Source: Halobacteriales archaeon QH_7_65_31
GTDB lineage: Archaea; Halobacteriota; Halobacteria; Halobacteriales; Haloarculaceae
DNA length: 61,334 bases
Assembly (NCBI GenBank): GCA_003021785.1
Contig: PXQU01000015.1
Location: 1-61,334 of the forward strand
Direction: 5' to 3'
Shown here piece by piece: positions 17,815 through 32,294 of the stretch (positions are counted from its first letter, which is position 1; each line of letters opens with the position of its first letter). Below the pieces are notes generated by a model that worked only from the letters and a program-made list of their open reading frames with translations, did not search any database and was not told where the DNA came from. A program made the position numbers and the translations under genes.

Positions 17815-18588
17815 ATGCGTAACGAGGACTCCCTCGATGAACTCGACGAGTTCGACGAACCCACCGAGTTCGACAGCCCGCGACACCCGGACACCGAGTT
17901 CGATCTCGACCCCGACTTCGACCCGTACGAGCCCGAGGTCGGTGAGCTTCCCGAGAGCGACGTGACCGAAGCCGACCTCGACAATGTCACCAAGACCGGA
18001 ACGACCACGATTGGGCTAACGACCCCTGACGGCGTCGTGATGGCGACGGATATGCGCGCCTCGCTCGGCGGGCGCTTCGTCTCGAACAAGGACGTCCAGA
18101 AGGTTGAGGAGGTCCACCCGACCGCGGCGCTCACGATGGCCGGCTCCGTCGGCGGCGCACAGTCGTTCATCGATACCATCCGCGCCGAGGCGAACCTGTA
18201 CGAGACGCGCCGCGGCAAGGAGATGAGTATGCAGGCGCTCTCGACGCTGTGTGGCAACTTCCTGCGCGGCGGGCCGTTCTTCCTCGTCTCACCGATCCTT
18301 GGCGGCGTCGACGACGAGGGGAGTCACGTCTTCTCGCTCGACCCCGCCGGCGGTGTGATGCGTGACGACTACACCGTCACCGGCTCCGGCATGCAGCTCG
18401 CGTACGGCGTCCTCGAAGGCCAGTACGAGGACGACCTGACGCTCGACGAGGCCCGTACCGTCGCCGCACGCGGTATCGAGTCGGCCGTCGAGCGCGACAC
18501 CGGCTCCGGCAACGGGATCTATCTCGCCGAGATAACCGACGAGGGCGTCACCATCGAGGGGCACAAGCAGTTCGACGATCTCGTCTGA
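17815..18588 (+). CDS. psmB: 20S proteasome beta subunit
   Basis: The 257-residue precursor carries a very acidic propeptide of 62 residues. A Gly62-Thr63 cleavage site (TKTG-TTTIG) then exposes Thr63 as the N-terminal nucleophile. Downstream are the catalytic Asp of VVMATDMRAS, the Lys-bearing segment GGRFVSNKDVQKV and the SGSGMQ-like GSGMQLAYG. Beta subunits form the two inner rings of the 20S particle. The stop overlaps the next ATG by one base, coupling it to the MBL gene. The alpha subunit gene is not in this window. Confidence 0.95.
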   Translation: MRNEDSLDELDEFDEPTEFDSPRHPDTEFDLDPDFDPYEPEVGELPESDVTEADLDNVTKTGTTTIGLTTPDGVVMATDMRASLGGRFVSNKDVQKVEEVHPTAALTMAGSVGGAQSFIDTIRAEANLYETRRGKEMSMQALSTLCGNFLRGGPFFLVSPILGGVDDEGSHVFSLDPAGGVMRDDYTVTGSGMQLAYGVLEGQYEDDLTLDEARTVAARGIESAVERDTGSGNGIYLAEITDEGVTIEGHKQFDDLV

Positions 18589-19322
18589 TGGTCCAGCACG
18601 ACGGCACGACGGCCCGCTGGCTCGGCTACGCCACCCTCCGGCTCGCGGGCGACGGGGTCGTCCTCTACTGTGATCCCGGTCGCTACGGTGTTCTCGACGG
18701 AATCGAGCCGACCGACGGCGATATCGTCTGTGTCACGCACGCACACCACTACGACAGCGACGCGATTCGCCGCGTCGCGAGCGAGGACGCCACGCTCGTC
18801 ATCTTCGAGGGGATCGACACCACCCGCATCGACCGCGACGTGGAACGACCCGCGGATCTCCCCTACGAGGTCCGCTGGGTCGATAGCGAGACGGATATCG
18901 CGGTCGGGCCAGCGACCGGCGACCGACAGGACGGCCCGCGACCGGGCGAGGTGTTCGTCCGGACCGTCCCGGCGTACAACGACCGCGACGGCGATGTCCC
19001 CCATCCGAAGGGGCGCGGCTGTGGCTACCATCTCACGCTCCCGAGCGTCCGGAGCCGCGACGTGACCGCCTTCTGGCCCGGCGATACGGACGTGCTGGAC
19101 GGTCACTCCGCGCTCGACGTGTCGCTGTTCTGTCCACCCATCGGCGGCGGGCCGACGATGGACCGTCACGAGGCCGCCGCGCTCGCCGAGGCGCTCGATC
19201 CGGCGCTCGTCCTGCCGATCCACTACGACACGCTGGCGATGCTCGAAACGGACGCCGAGGCGTTCGCCGCAGACGTGGCCGACCGCGGCGTCCCGGTCGT
19301 GCTTGACGACCCGGCCGCCTGA
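18588..19322 (+). CDS. MBL-fold metal-dependent hydrolase
   Basis: The 244-residue protein has metallo-beta-lactamase metal motifs: VTHAHHYDSDA (HxHxxD-like, with His in place of the usual third position), FWPGDTDVLDGH supplying the bridging Asp, and a C-terminal LPIHYDT His. It resembles the UlaG/UPF0173 type of small MBL hydrolases acting on phosphoesters or lactones, but the substrate is unknown. It is fused translationally to psmB by a TGATG junction, a conserved-looking arrangement that may just be shared expression. Confidence 0.82.
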   Translation: MVQHDGTTARWLGYATLRLAGDGVVLYCDPGRYGVLDGIEPTDGDIVCVTHAHHYDSDAIRRVASEDATLVIFEGIDTTRIDRDVERPADLPYEVRWVDSETDIAVGPATGDRQDGPRPGEVFVRTVPAYNDRDGDVPHPKGRGCGYHLTLPSVRSRDVTAFWPGDTDVLDGHSALDVSLFCPPIGGGPTMDRHEAAALAEALDPALVLPIHYDTLAMLETDAEAFAADVADRGVPVVLDDPAA

Positions 19323-19323
19323 T

Positions 19324-19500
19324 TTACTCGCGTCGTAACAGCTCCAGCTCCGTGGCCGCGGCCGCCAGCTCCGCTGCACGTTTTCCCGTCCCGTCGAGCG
19401 CGCGCTGTGCGGCCCTGACCTCGTCGCGGGCACGCAGTATTCTGGCGTCCAACAGCGCATCGGCGGTGTGACGACCAGACTGCTCGGGCCGAGATGTCAT
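19324..19500 (-). CDS. Small conserved-looking acidic/helical protein
   Basis: This 58-residue ORF, from an ATG at 19500 to a stop at 19324, reads as one long Ala/Arg/Glu-rich amphipathic helix (ADALLDARILRARDEVRAA, then ELAAAATELELLRRE). It has haloarchaeal codon use and abuts the convergent MBL gene by one base. An AT-rich stretch just upstream (about 19500-19535) could hold its promoter. Function unknown; a coiled-coil accessory protein is a guess. Confidence 0.55.
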   Translation of the reverse strand: MTSRPEQSGRHTADALLDARILRARDEVRAAQRALDGTGKRAAELAAAATELELLRRE

Positions 19501-19565
19501 AGAGACTGCTACGACAAACAGTGGTATAAATGGGTCTCGTATTCTCGCGTGTTGAGAGTACCCCC

Positions 19566-20912
19566 CTACCCCTGGGCCGGGTGATCGGCGGGGAGCCGGG
19601 GACCACCACCGGTGACGCGCTCGCGGAGCGTCTCGCCCTCGGGGGTGTCGAGCAGCCCGCGCTCGCGGAGTTCGGGCACGACCAGCGAGACGAAATCCTC
19701 GATAGAGTCGGGGCGGGCCACCTCCTTCAGATTGAACCCCGCGATCGGGAGCTCGCGATACCACGCCTCCAGCTCGTCGGCCACCTGTGCCGGCGTGCCG
19801 ACGACGACCGGCGAGGTGGAGCCGAGACCGGCGAACCGCGCCATCTCCGCGACGGTCCAGTCGCGGTCGGGGTCGGCCTTCGTGAAGGCGTTGACAGCCC
19901 CCTGCATCGCCTCCGTCTCGATGTGGTCGATCTGCTGGTCGGGGTCGAGCGCCGAGAGGTCCATGTCCATGAACCCCGACAGCAGTGCGAGCACCGCATC
20001 AACGTCGATCATCTCGCGGTAGTGTTCGTGTTTCGCCGCGGCCAGCGCCTCGGTCTCGCCGACGATGGTGACGATCCCCGGATAGAAACCGATGCTGTCG
20101 GCCGCACGGCCGTGGCTCGCGGCGCGTTCGCGCATATCCTCGATGTAGTCACGGACGCCGGCCTTCGTCGGATACGAGCAGAACACCGCCTCGGCGTTGT
20201 CAGCGGCGAACGCCCGCCCGCGGTCGGACGCGCCGGCCTGATAGAGGAACGGGGTTCGCTGTGGCGACGGCTCACAGCCGTGCGGTCCCGCGACAGTGAA
20301 CCACTCGCCGTCGTGGTCGATGGTGTGGACCCCGTCGGGATCGGTGTAGGTGTCCGTCTCGGCGTTACGGACGACGCTCTCCTCGTCCCAGGACTCCTCC
20401 CAGAGCGCGTAACACACCTCCATGAACTCGGCGGCGCGGTCGTAGCGGTCGTCGTGATCGAGAGGGTCGTCGATCCCGAGATTGCGCGCCGCGGAGTCGA
20501 GATACGAGGTGACGATGTTGAACGCGACGCGACCGTCGGTCAGGTGATCGAGCGTGGAGAACTCGCGTGCGAGCTCGTACGGCTCGTTGTACGTCGTCGA
20601 GCGCGTGACGGCGAAGCCGAGATCGTCGGTCACCTCGGCCATCGCCGGGATCAGGAACCGCGGATCGTTCGACGGCGTCTGGACGGCCCGGCGGATCGCC
20701 GGCGCTCGCGAGCCGTCGAACACGTCGTAGATGCCGCGCACGTCGGCGAAGAAGACGGCGTCGAACCCGCCCCGCTCGGCGGTGCGAGCCACGTCGGTCC
20801 AGTAGCCGCGGTCGGTGTAGTCGGCCGCCCGGTCGCCGGATCGTCGCCACAGCCCCGGCGAGACGTGTGTCACCGCGTTCATCGTGAACAGGTTCAGCTG
20901 CATACGGTCCAT
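19566..20912 (-). CDS. LLM-class FMN-dependent monooxygenase (NtaA/SnaA/DszA type)
   Basis: The 448-residue protein matches the NtaA/SnaA/DszA branch of bacterial luciferase-like oxidases: TERGGFDAVFFADVRGIYD, AITR-like segment RSTTYNEPYELAREFSTLDHL, and the signature GRVAFNIVTSYLDSAARNLG. It ends with a PVVVGTPAQVADELEAW segment. These enzymes use reduced FMN and O2 to oxidise organosulfur or chelator compounds. No sulfonate ABC genes or flavin reductase neighbour is seen, so the substrate is open. ATG 20912 is used; ATG 20903 is also possible. Confidence 0.88.
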   Translation of the reverse strand: MDRMQLNLFTMNAVTHVSPGLWRRSGDRAADYTDRGYWTDVARTAERGGFDAVFFADVRGIYDVFDGSRAPAIRRAVQTPSNDPRFLIPAMAEVTDDLGFAVTRSTTYNEPYELAREFSTLDHLTDGRVAFNIVTSYLDSAARNLGIDDPLDHDDRYDRAAEFMEVCYALWEESWDEESVVRNAETDTYTDPDGVHTIDHDGEWFTVAGPHGCEPSPQRTPFLYQAGASDRGRAFAADNAEAVFCSYPTKAGVRDYIEDMRERAASHGRAADSIGFYPGIVTIVGETEALAAAKHEHYREMIDVDAVLALLSGFMDMDLSALDPDQQIDHIETEAMQGAVNAFTKADPDRDWTVAEMARFAGLGSTSPVVVGTPAQVADELEAWYRELPIAGFNLKEVARPDSIEDFVSLVVPELRERGLLDTPEGETLRERVTGGGPRLPADHPAQG

Positions 20913-20958
20913 ACGGACCGTTCGCCGGCCCGTGGCTAATGAGCCACGGTCGCGACAA

Positions 20959-22194
20959 TCAGCAGGCGCAGTAGTACTCCCGCTGTGCGAACTCGGTTTC
21001 GAGCAGCGCGTAGGCGGGACCGGGGTCAGCGGGCCGGTAGACGCCGGTCGTCAGCTCCGATTCGGCGGCGAACGATCCGGAGAGGAGCGTCTCCCACTCG
21101 CGAGTTGTGAGCACGTCATCGAACGTCGGGTCCTCGAAGCTGAGCCGGAGGTAGTCGGCAAGATACACCCAGCGGGCGTCGAGCGGCTCTGTCCGGGTCG
21201 TCTCGATGCCGACGACGTCGGCGTAGGCGGCCATCGGGAGATTCACGCCCGCCGCGACCGGCATTCCGATCCACTTCCACGGGCGGGTGTTGATATCGAG
21301 CAGGACGTACGTCTCGCGGTCGGCGTCGTAGACGAACTCCGCCTCGGAGATGCCGTAGTAGCCCGCGTCATCGAGCATCGTCGTCGCGCGCTCCTCGATG
21401 ACCGGCTCGTCCACCCGGTCCACGACACACGAGGTCCCGTAGCCGGTCGGATACCGGACGCGCGCGTTCCCGACGACACCGAGCGGCTCGCGCTCGCCCG
21501 ATGGCACGTACGATGCAAACGACCGATCCTCTCCCGTGGCTCTGTTGATCTTCTCCTGTGCCATGATTCGCATCTCCGCTTCGGCGGCGAGTTCGACGAT
21601 ATCCGCGAACTCGGCCTCGTCGGCCACTTCGAGGACGTTCGTTCCGATTTCCTCCTCGAACTGCCGCTTGCGCGCGGGCTTCACGACGAACGGGAACGTC
21701 AGCTCCGCGGCGGCGACGGCGGGGTCGGTCTCGTCGAGGAAGTACGTCTCCGGATACGGCACGTCGAGTCGCTCGGCGCGCTCGTAGAGGGCGTACTTGT
21801 CCAGCACGCCGTCGATGACGTCGTAGTCGGCGAACGGGAGCCGAACGCCCGCCGGCTCCTCTTCCGCGAACGCGAGCGCCCACTCGTCCATACAGCCGAA
21901 CGCGACCGGCTCGTGATCGAGCGCGTCGGCCACCCGCTCTACGTCCTCGCGGAAGCCGTCGCCGTCGTTGAGCGGGTACGTCACCTCGCCGGCGACGGTG
22001 ACAGCATCCGAACGGGGTGCGACCCCGTCGCCGGAACGGTCCAGCGCGATGACCGGGATGTCGTGGGCCGCGAGTGCGCGCGCGACGCTCAACCCGGTGA
22101 CGTGTGCGTTCGCGACGAGGGCGGGCGGTCGGTCGAACTGATGCTGTTCGACGGTTTCGAGCAGCTCGTCGAACGTACGGAAGGCGTCTGTCAT
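20959..22194 (-). CDS. ATP-grasp domain protein, carboxylate-amine ligase type
   Basis: The 411-residue protein has a Rossmann-like N-terminal region (PALVANAHVTGLSVARALAAH) followed by an ATP-grasp domain: KYALYERAERLDVPYPETYF, FPFVVKPARKRQFEEE with the ATP-binding Lys, and the metal-binding LLDINTRPWKWIGM. Members ligate a carboxylate to an amine or thiol through an acyl-phosphate. It ends in an unusual YYCAC tail. The substrate is not deducible. It may be co-transcribed with top6A upstream of it, about 70 bases away. Confidence 0.82.
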   Translation of the reverse strand: MTDAFRTFDELLETVEQHQFDRPPALVANAHVTGLSVARALAAHDIPVIALDRSGDGVAPRSDAVTVAGEVTYPLNDGDGFREDVERVADALDHEPVAFGCMDEWALAFAEEEPAGVRLPFADYDVIDGVLDKYALYERAERLDVPYPETYFLDETDPAVAAAELTFPFVVKPARKRQFEEEIGTNVLEVADEAEFADIVELAAEAEMRIMAQEKINRATGEDRSFASYVPSGEREPLGVVGNARVRYPTGYGTSCVVDRVDEPVIEERATTMLDDAGYYGISEAEFVYDADRETYVLLDINTRPWKWIGMPVAAGVNLPMAAYADVVGIETTRTEPLDARWVYLADYLRLSFEDPTFDDVLTTREWETLLSGSFAAESELTTGVYRPADPGPAYALLETEFAQREYYCAC

Positions 22195-22266
22195 TCGGGC
22201 GCTTCTCGTCGTGTGCGGGTGAAAAGCTCCGGGATTGTGGGCGTGGCTTCCGCGAGCGACTCCGAG

Positions 22267-23303
22267 CTACAGAATTCCCATCTCATCCAGTCGCGTCGGG
22301 AGATACTCATCGGTGACGAAATCCAGCCCGCGCGCGGCGAGCGCCTGCTGTTCGGACTTCTTCTCGATGTCGAGCTGGTGTTCGATCTCGCGCTCCCAGA
22401 ACTCCGTCTGGAACCGGGGGTCCTCCAGCTCGGATTCGAGCGCGTTCGTGTCCGAGTCGGCAAGGGGGTCCGACGGCAGGTCGTACTCCGTGATATCTCG
22501 GGGACGAATGCCGATGAACTGCGCGGCCGGCGTGGCGAGATACTCCGAGAGATGCGCCGACTTGATCGAGCCGTACGCGACCGAGCCGTAGATGCGGTAC
22601 GACCACGGGTCGCCGTCGGTGAACACCGCCACCGGCAGATCGAGTTCGTCGTGGAGCCGCTTGGTCAGCCGCCGGGTCGCGCGGGCGGGCTGCCCGCCGA
22701 GATGGACGACCAGACAGTGAACTCCGCGCCGCAGTCGAGGAACTCGATGGTGTCGGGATCGTTCGGGATCTGGTAGCCGCCCTGTCCGACGTCCTCCTGA
22801 CAGTGGATATCGCGGTCACCGCGGTTCGTCTGCTCGCGGAGATGGAGCGGTCCCATCACCTTCGCCCCGGACTCCTCCGGGCGCATGTGGAAGTCCTCTC
22901 GCGTCACGCCCGAGACGAGTTCCAGGTCCTCGATGAGCTGGTTCGACTCGTCTTGGCTGTCGAACTGAGCGTGTTCGTTGTCCCACGACTCGCTCAGATA
23001 GTAGAGCTCACGCAGGGTCGAGGAGCGGTCTTCCTCCAGCTGGCGTTCGAGGAACTCCGTCGTGTAGATGGACTTGAGCAGCTTCTTCGCGCCCCGAACA
23101 GAGTTTGCCGACCGAGTCGAGGTGCGGTCGCCGAGCACCCACACGTCGCTCTCCTCGTCGAAGACGATGTTCGTCTTCGTCCGCGTCGGTATCTCCATCG
23201 AGGGAACGTCGCCCCCCTCGAACTGCTCGTAGAACCGCTCTGCGAGCTGGATGAGCTGTTCGCGTGCCGTTTCGTCCTGTATCTCCGGATCTACCTTGCT
23301 CAT
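22267..23303 (-). pseudogene. top6A: DNA topoisomerase VI subunit A, internally deleted and frameshifted
   Basis: The first frame (ATG 23303) covers the 5Y-CAP domain, with the catalytic Tyr pair at 101-102 in LRELYYLSES, and runs to [14 protein letters not shown] (residue 197). It then leaves the family and stops at 22665. A second frame resumes the family at [15 protein letters not shown] and carries the Toprim DGDPWSY motif and the normal C-terminus to 22267. Compared with the family, roughly 20 residues between these points are missing, including the E-T-G-G segment with the Mg2+-binding Toprim Glu. The junction is at about 22708-22716. It overlaps top6B by one base (TAATG). Either a real lesion or an assembly error. 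Confidence 0.85.
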
Positions 23304-26300
23304 TACGCATTCACCGTGATCTTCTCCGTCTCGACGCCCTCGATAGACACGTCGAAGGAGGCGTCGCCGCTCACCTGATACTCGATACTCGTCTCCTCAC
23401 CGCCCGCCACATCGACCGACCACTTGACGAACCACTCGCCGTCCATCTCGACGACGGTCGCACCGTCAACGTCACCGGGGTCCTCGCTCACGATGTCGGT
23501 CAGCTCGAAGCTCGTGGCCGCGTCCCCGTGGTTCTGGACGACGAGTTCGACCGCGTCCTCGGTGACGGTCCGCTCGACGAGGACGTTGTTCATGATACGC
23601 GCCAGCGAGTCGTCGATATCGAGCGGCTGGTGGCCGGTCACCTCCGACAGCTTCGCTGCCATCTCCGGGAGGATATCGACGAGCACGTTCTGCTTGCGGC
23701 GGCGCTTCTCCAGCGTCCGCTGCTCGTTCAGATGGGACTTGAGCTCGCGGGCGGCCTCGCGGAGCGCGAGCTCGATCTCGTCTTCGATCTCCGGGACGTT
23801 CGCGACGGCGTCCTTCGACTCGCTCGTGAACGGGACGTTCGTCGAGGCGACGTGGATCATGACGACCGCCGGCCCGTTTGGCATCCCCGAGCCGCCGGGC
23901 TGGTCGAGCCCGTAGTTGCGCCAGTTGATCCGCTTGACGACGCCCGTCGTCGAACACGCGCCGAGCCGGTAGACGAGCGGCACTCGGTTCGCGAACCGGA
24001 GCACCTCGGTGCTCCCCTCCGCCGGAATATCACCGCCGTAGGCGATTCCGGCCTCGACGACGAACGGGTCGCCGCGGTGCACCTCGGCGTCACGGGTCGC
24101 CGCGGCGTAAAAGTCCGCGTCGTACTCCTTGCGAAGCCCCTCCTCGACCAGCTCCGCCGTGATCGGGGCCAGACAGTCAGTCGGCGGCGAGAGGATATCC
24201 GTCTCGCGCATGGCTTCGAGGAACTGCGCGGCGACATCGCGGTCGTCGGTGACGGCGGACACCTTCGGTGGGTCGTCGGGAACCGTCTCCATCACCGCCC
24301 AGACCGCGTCGGCGATGTTCTCGCGTGCGGTCTCGCCGAACGTCTCGCCGTCGTGCTCCTCGGTCATCTCCGCGGCGCGCGTGACGTACTCGTCCAGTAC
24401 AGCGCGGGTCGCGCGGTCGCGGCTGTCGTCGCTGTCGTCGAACTTCTCGGCCAGTCGCCGAGCTAACCCCTCGACGGCGGCGTCGTCTTTCCGATCGGTC
24501 GTCGCCTCGTCGACGATCGCGTAGAGATCGGCGGTCAGATCGCGCGTGCAGGCGTACCACGCGGCCGCGACGGCGTTCTCCCTGACCGCCTCGCCGAACG
24601 TCTTCCCGAACGCGTCACCCGTCTCCTCGGCCGCCTCGGCGACGATCCCGGCGATATCGTGGTGTGAGACGCGATCGCGATCGTGAACCGCCTCGCTGAC
24701 GCTGGCGGCGAACTGCTCGGTCGCTTCCTTCCCCTTGTTCGATGTCGCTTCACGGACCTCAGCGGCGATGTCGCTCTCCTCAGTCGCGGCCGGTGGCCGC
24801 CACGCCATCCCCCGTCCGAAGTGGCGGTCGCGGAACGCGTCGAGCACCGACCGCGCCGTCTTCTGTCCGACGCGCGTGAACTCCGCCTGCATGAACCCCG
24901 ACAGCGAGTACGACTCCGTCGCGGCGAGCATCTTCAACAGCGTGCCGAGTTCGACGCCGTGCGGATGCGGGCGGATCTCCGTCGTCTCGGCGGGGAGCTG
25001 GTCGGTCGCCCGCTCGTGCTTCTCGTGGCCGCCCGGCTCGTTGAACTCTAATCGAGCGTGCGGGTTCACGACTGCCGTGTACTTGATGTAGTCGTGGAGC
25101 TGCGTGCGAGCACGCATGTTCGCCTCCATCTCCAGCTCGATGCGCGTGCCGTGGGGCCGTTCCCACGTCGTCTCCTCGGCGAGCTCCACGGCCGGCTCGT
25201 TCGTGTCGGTGTCGATGGTCAGCTCGAACTGCCGGGCCGAGCGGTCGGGGCCGGTCTTGGATGTAATCCGTGCTGGTTTTCCAGACGTGAGCTGAGAATA
25301 CAGTACAGCGGCCGAGATCCCGATTCCTTGCTGTCCGCGGCTGTTCTTCACGGCCAGTGGCCCGTCGTTGACGACGACGAAGTTCTCGTCGGTCCCGTTG
25401 GAGCCGGGAACAGATATATCGTACACGTACTCCGGCGGCTCCGTCTCTTCCACTGCCTCGACTTCGAGCAGACACATGTCCGTCTCGGTGAACCCCTGTA
25501 GCTCCTGTATCATCTCCCAGAGCCGTTCGAGCTGTTCTGTCGGTCGATGGTCGTCGTCGAGAAGACCGAACTCGATGAGGTTGTGCACGTATCGCGGCTT
25601 TTCGACGTAGTCGCCGGCGAGTGCATCCTCGATGAGCGACTGATACACCGCCGCGTGATCGAGAGCGGACCCAACACCGGCCCCCAGTAGCAGTCCCGGA
25701 ACGGTGTCCGGCACTCGATCCATCGGTGACGGATCGACACGAACGCCGTCCAACAGCGACGTCGGAATCCGTCTGTACCGCTGCTGGTTCGTCTCTCGGC
25801 TCGTCTCGAACACGTCGACGAGAGCCGCATCCTCGCCGTACACCTTCGTCCGATATATCGGCGTTCCATCCGGAGCGTATCCGCCGGACTGCTCTGTCGT
25901 CTCGGTGCTCGCAACGACACCCTGCATACTCCACAGCACCGACAGCTGTCGCGAGAGCGTCTGACTCCGCGTCGTATGCGACAGCTCGTTACCCGGATGC
26001 GCGTCCGATCCGTCCCCCTCGTACAGCGCGGCGATAAACTGCTGTTGTCGTGTCTCGTCCAACTCGAACACGAAGCCCGGAACCCGTTTGCTCGCCGCGT
26101 CCTCACCACAGACGTTCTTCAAGAAGAGCGTGAGCGGAGAGCCGAACCCCTTCACACGCGTCGAATTTCGGTCACGGACGACCGTCGTCGCGCTCCCCGA
26201 AAGCTGATCTATGGCCGTCTCCGTCCGCTGGATGAGCGCCGTCTCGTGGGAACCGAACGTGAGTCCGAACTGCCGATCGTCGACGTGTCCCTCTGAGACG

Positions 26301-27403
26301 TAGTACGCGACCAGCTGCAGGAACGATCGGTCGAGCGGAACCGTGACCGGAACCGTCGTCTCCTCGCCGCCCACCTGATACGTCTTCAGCTCGCAGTCGG
26401 CTGCCTTCTCTTCCCAGCCGAGATCGAGTACCAGCTCTGCCGGCAGATAGCCGTCCTCGATGTAGTTCTGTTCGAGACTATCCCGGAGGATCTCGACGCC
26501 GTCGTGTGTGTAGTAGTAGCGCCGTCTCTCGCTGTCGGGGGTTGGCTTCCGTCTGATCGTCTCCTCGCTGCGCAGCTGTGCGAGCGTCTCGGTGTCGAAA
26601 CCGTACACGTAGACTCGCCTGTCTTCGAGTTGCTCGGCTCGGATGTGTTCGAGAAGATTCACCGACTCGACCGTCTCTGTCGGTCGCGGGAGCCGTCGTG
26701 GCGTCAACACCGTATCTCCGGAGCGAATCTCACCGGCTTTTAGCTCCGTCGTCGCTCCCGTCTCGGTCACGCCGAACAGACTGTGATTACCAGTCACCTC
26801 GACGGTTCGACCTCGTTCCGTGGTGATCTCGTAGGTTCGCTCGTCGGTTTCGTGACGGATCGCGTGCGTGACCGGCTCCCACGTCAGCTCCTGTGTCTCC
26901 CTGTCGAAACAGGGCGCTTCGATGTCGTCCGGGACCGTCGCAGTCCCTGCACCGTTGGTCGGAAGATACGCGTCACACAACACCCCTATCGGAACGAACT
27001 CCACGTTTCCGTCGCGTCGAACGAGGACGCGCTGATCCGGGGTGAGTGACTGCTCCCGGTTGTGGAACCGACTCCCGTACAGGAGCTTTCCGAACACCTT
27101 GGGGACCTGCTCTTTCGTGATACCGGGACCGTTGTCCTCGATGACGAGCCGGTAGTAGTCGTCGCGCTCCTCGATATCGACGTAGATGTCCGGGAGGATA
27201 CCGGCCTCCTCGGTGGCGTCGAGCGCGTTATCGACGGCCTCTTTCACGGCGGTGACGAGCGCCTTCCCGCCCGAATCGAAGCCGAGCATCTGTTTGTTCT
27301 TCTCGAAGAACTCGGCGATGGAGATGGCCCGCTGTGACTCCGCCAGCTCGTCGGCGACGGTCGCACCGCCACCGGTGTCGAGCGTGGATTGCTCTGGGGT
27401 CAT
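23303..27403 (-). CDS. top6B: DNA topoisomerase VI subunit B precursor with intein
   Basis: The 1366-residue precursor gives a 797-residue mature Top6B after removal of a 569-residue intein (residues 119-687). The N-extein has the GHKL ATPase motifs ([14 protein letters not shown] and IEDNGPGI). The C-extein resumes at [17 protein letters not shown], the ATP-lid region, so splicing is needed for activity. Downstream come the H2TH and transducer regions and a C-terminal beta domain ([17 protein letters not shown]). Topo VI relaxes and decatenates DNA by a double-strand break made by subunit A. ATG 27403 has a TATA element 27 bases ahead and is divergent from gyrB. Confidence 0.93.
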   Translation of the reverse strand: MTPEQSTLDTGGGATVADELAESQRAISIAEFFEKNKQMLGFDSGGKALVTAVKEAVDNALDATEEAGILPDIYVDIEERDDYYRLVIEDNGPGITKEQVPKVFGKLLYGSRFHNREQSLTPDQRVLVRRDGNVEFVPIGVLCDAYLPTNGAGTATVPDDIEAPCFDRETQELTWEPVTHAIRHETDERTYEITTERGRTVEVTGNHSLFGVTETGATTELKAGEIRSGDTVLTPRRLPRPTETVESVNLLEHIRAEQLEDRRVYVYGFDTETLAQLRSEETIRRKPTPDSERRRYYYTHDGVEILRDSLEQNYIEDGYLPAELVLDLGWEEKAADCELKTYQVGGEETTVPVTVPLDRSFLQLVAYYVSEGHVDDRQFGLTFGSHETALIQRTETAIDQLSGSATTVVRDRNSTRVKGFGSPLTLFLKNVCGEDAASKRVPGFVFELDETRQQQFIAALYEGDGSDAHPGNELSHTTRSQTLSRQLSVLWSMQGVVASTETTEQSGGYAPDGTPIYRTKVYGEDAALVDVFETSRETNQQRYRRIPTSLLDGVRVDPSPMDRVPDTVPGLLLGAGVGSALDHAAVYQSLIEDALAGDYVEKPRYVHNLIEFGLLDDDHRPTEQLERLWEMIQELQGFTETDMCLLEVEAVEETEPPEYVYDISVPGSNGTDENFVVVNDGPLAVKNSRGQQGIGISAAVLYSQLTSGKPARITSKTGPDRSARQFELTIDTDTNEPAVELAEETTWERPHGTRIELEMEANMRARTQLHDYIKYTAVVNPHARLEFNEPGGHEKHERATDQLPAETTEIRPHPHGVELGTLLKMLAATESYSLSGFMQAEFTRVGQKTARSVLDAFRDRHFGRGMAWRPPAATEESDIAAEVREATSNKGKEATEQFAASVSEAVHDRDRVSHHDIAGIVAEAAEETGDAFGKTFGEAVRENAVAAAWYACTRDLTADLYAIVDEATTDRKDDAAVEGLARRLAEKFDDSDDSRDRATRAVLDEYVTRAAEMTEEHDGETFGETARENIADAVWAVMETVPDDPPKVSAVTDDRDVAAQFLEAMRETDILSPPTDCLAPITAELVEEGLRKEYDADFYAAATRDAEVHRGDPFVVEAGIAYGGDIPAEGSTEVLRFANRVPLVYRLGACSTTGVVKRINWRNYGLDQPGGSGMPNGPAVVMIHVASTNVPFTSESKDAVANVPEIEDEIELALREAARELKSHLNEQRTLEKRRRKQNVLVDILPEMAAKLSEVTGHQPLDIDDSLARIMNNVLVERTVTEDAVELVVQNHGDAATSFELTDIVSEDPGDVDGATVVEMDGEWFVKWSVDVAGGEETSIEYQVSGDASFDVSIEGVETEKITVNA
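25343..27049 (-). mobile_element. Top6B intein with LAGLIDADG homing endonuclease
   Basis: This in-frame insertion of 569 codons lies between FHNREQ and SRGQQG of Top6B. Its first residue is Ser ([10 protein letters not shown]); block B has T-G-N-H at intein 86-89. The last residues are DGPLAVKN followed by extein Ser, so the penultimate residue is Lys rather than the common His. Two dodecapeptide motifs are present, [13 protein letters not shown] (243-255) and [11 protein letters not shown] (338-348), indicating a DOD homing endonuclease. Base composition looks slightly less GC-rich than the exteins, as expected for a mobile insert. Confidence 0.93.
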
Positions 27404-27426
27404 TATCGGAGTATACCCGCCGGGCG

Positions 27427-27433
27427 TAAAAAC
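27427..27433 (-). promoter_or_regulatory. TATA-like element of top6B
   Basis: On the minus strand TTTTTAC lies about 27 bases before the top6B ATG at 27403, the spacing of a leaderless haloarchaeal promoter. Confidence 0.45.
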
Positions 27434-27444
27434 AGTCGCGGTAG

Positions 27445-31931
<4,487 letters not shown>

Positions 31932-31940
31932 CTACTTCTC

Positions 31941-32222
31941 TCACTTCTCCTCCGTCAGCTCGCGGTAGTCGTCACTCGTCATATCGAGCGCGTCACCGAG
32001 CTGTTCGTCGATGAGCGACGGCTCGTCCGGCTGTGAGGCGACCGCTCTGGCGAGGAACGCGAGACCGACGGCGACGGCGAACAGCGGTAGTCCGACGACT
32101 GTGGCGACGACGGCTCCAGACAGTGAGACGTCGAGCGTCGCAGCGACGAGTAGCACGGTGGGCGGCAACGAGAACACGGTGACGACACCGACGACCAGTT
32201 CACGTCGCCCGAGCGAGCGCAT
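31941..32222 (-). CDS. Small two-helix membrane protein
   Basis: The 93-residue protein starts with a basic segment (MRSLGRRELVVG), then two hydrophobic helices at about 9-30 and 36-59. An acidic C-terminal tail follows (EPSLIDEQLGDALDMTSDDY). The topology suggests both ends are cytoplasmic. I do not recognise a family. It converges on gyrA with 10 bases between stop codons, and is divergent from the HMA gene. Confidence 0.65.
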   Translation of the reverse strand: MRSLGRRELVVGVVTVFSLPPTVLLVAATLDVSLSGAVVATVVGLPLFAVAVGLAFLARAVASQPDEPSLIDEQLGDALDMTSDDYRELTEEK

Positions 32223-32294
32223 ACGACCACTGCGGGTGCGACCGGCAAAACTGTTGGCGTGTCGTTCAAGAGCCGCGCCCGACAACGGGCGGTG

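Noticed and set aside
18519..19460. Long minus-strand frame opposite psmB/MBL
   Set aside because: High-GC antisense shadow; the plus-strand frames have catalytic motifs and proper starts.
25343..27049. A separate homing endonuclease gene inside top6B
   Set aside because: The frame is continuous with both exteins, and splice-junction residues are at both ends, so it is an intein rather than an independent gene.
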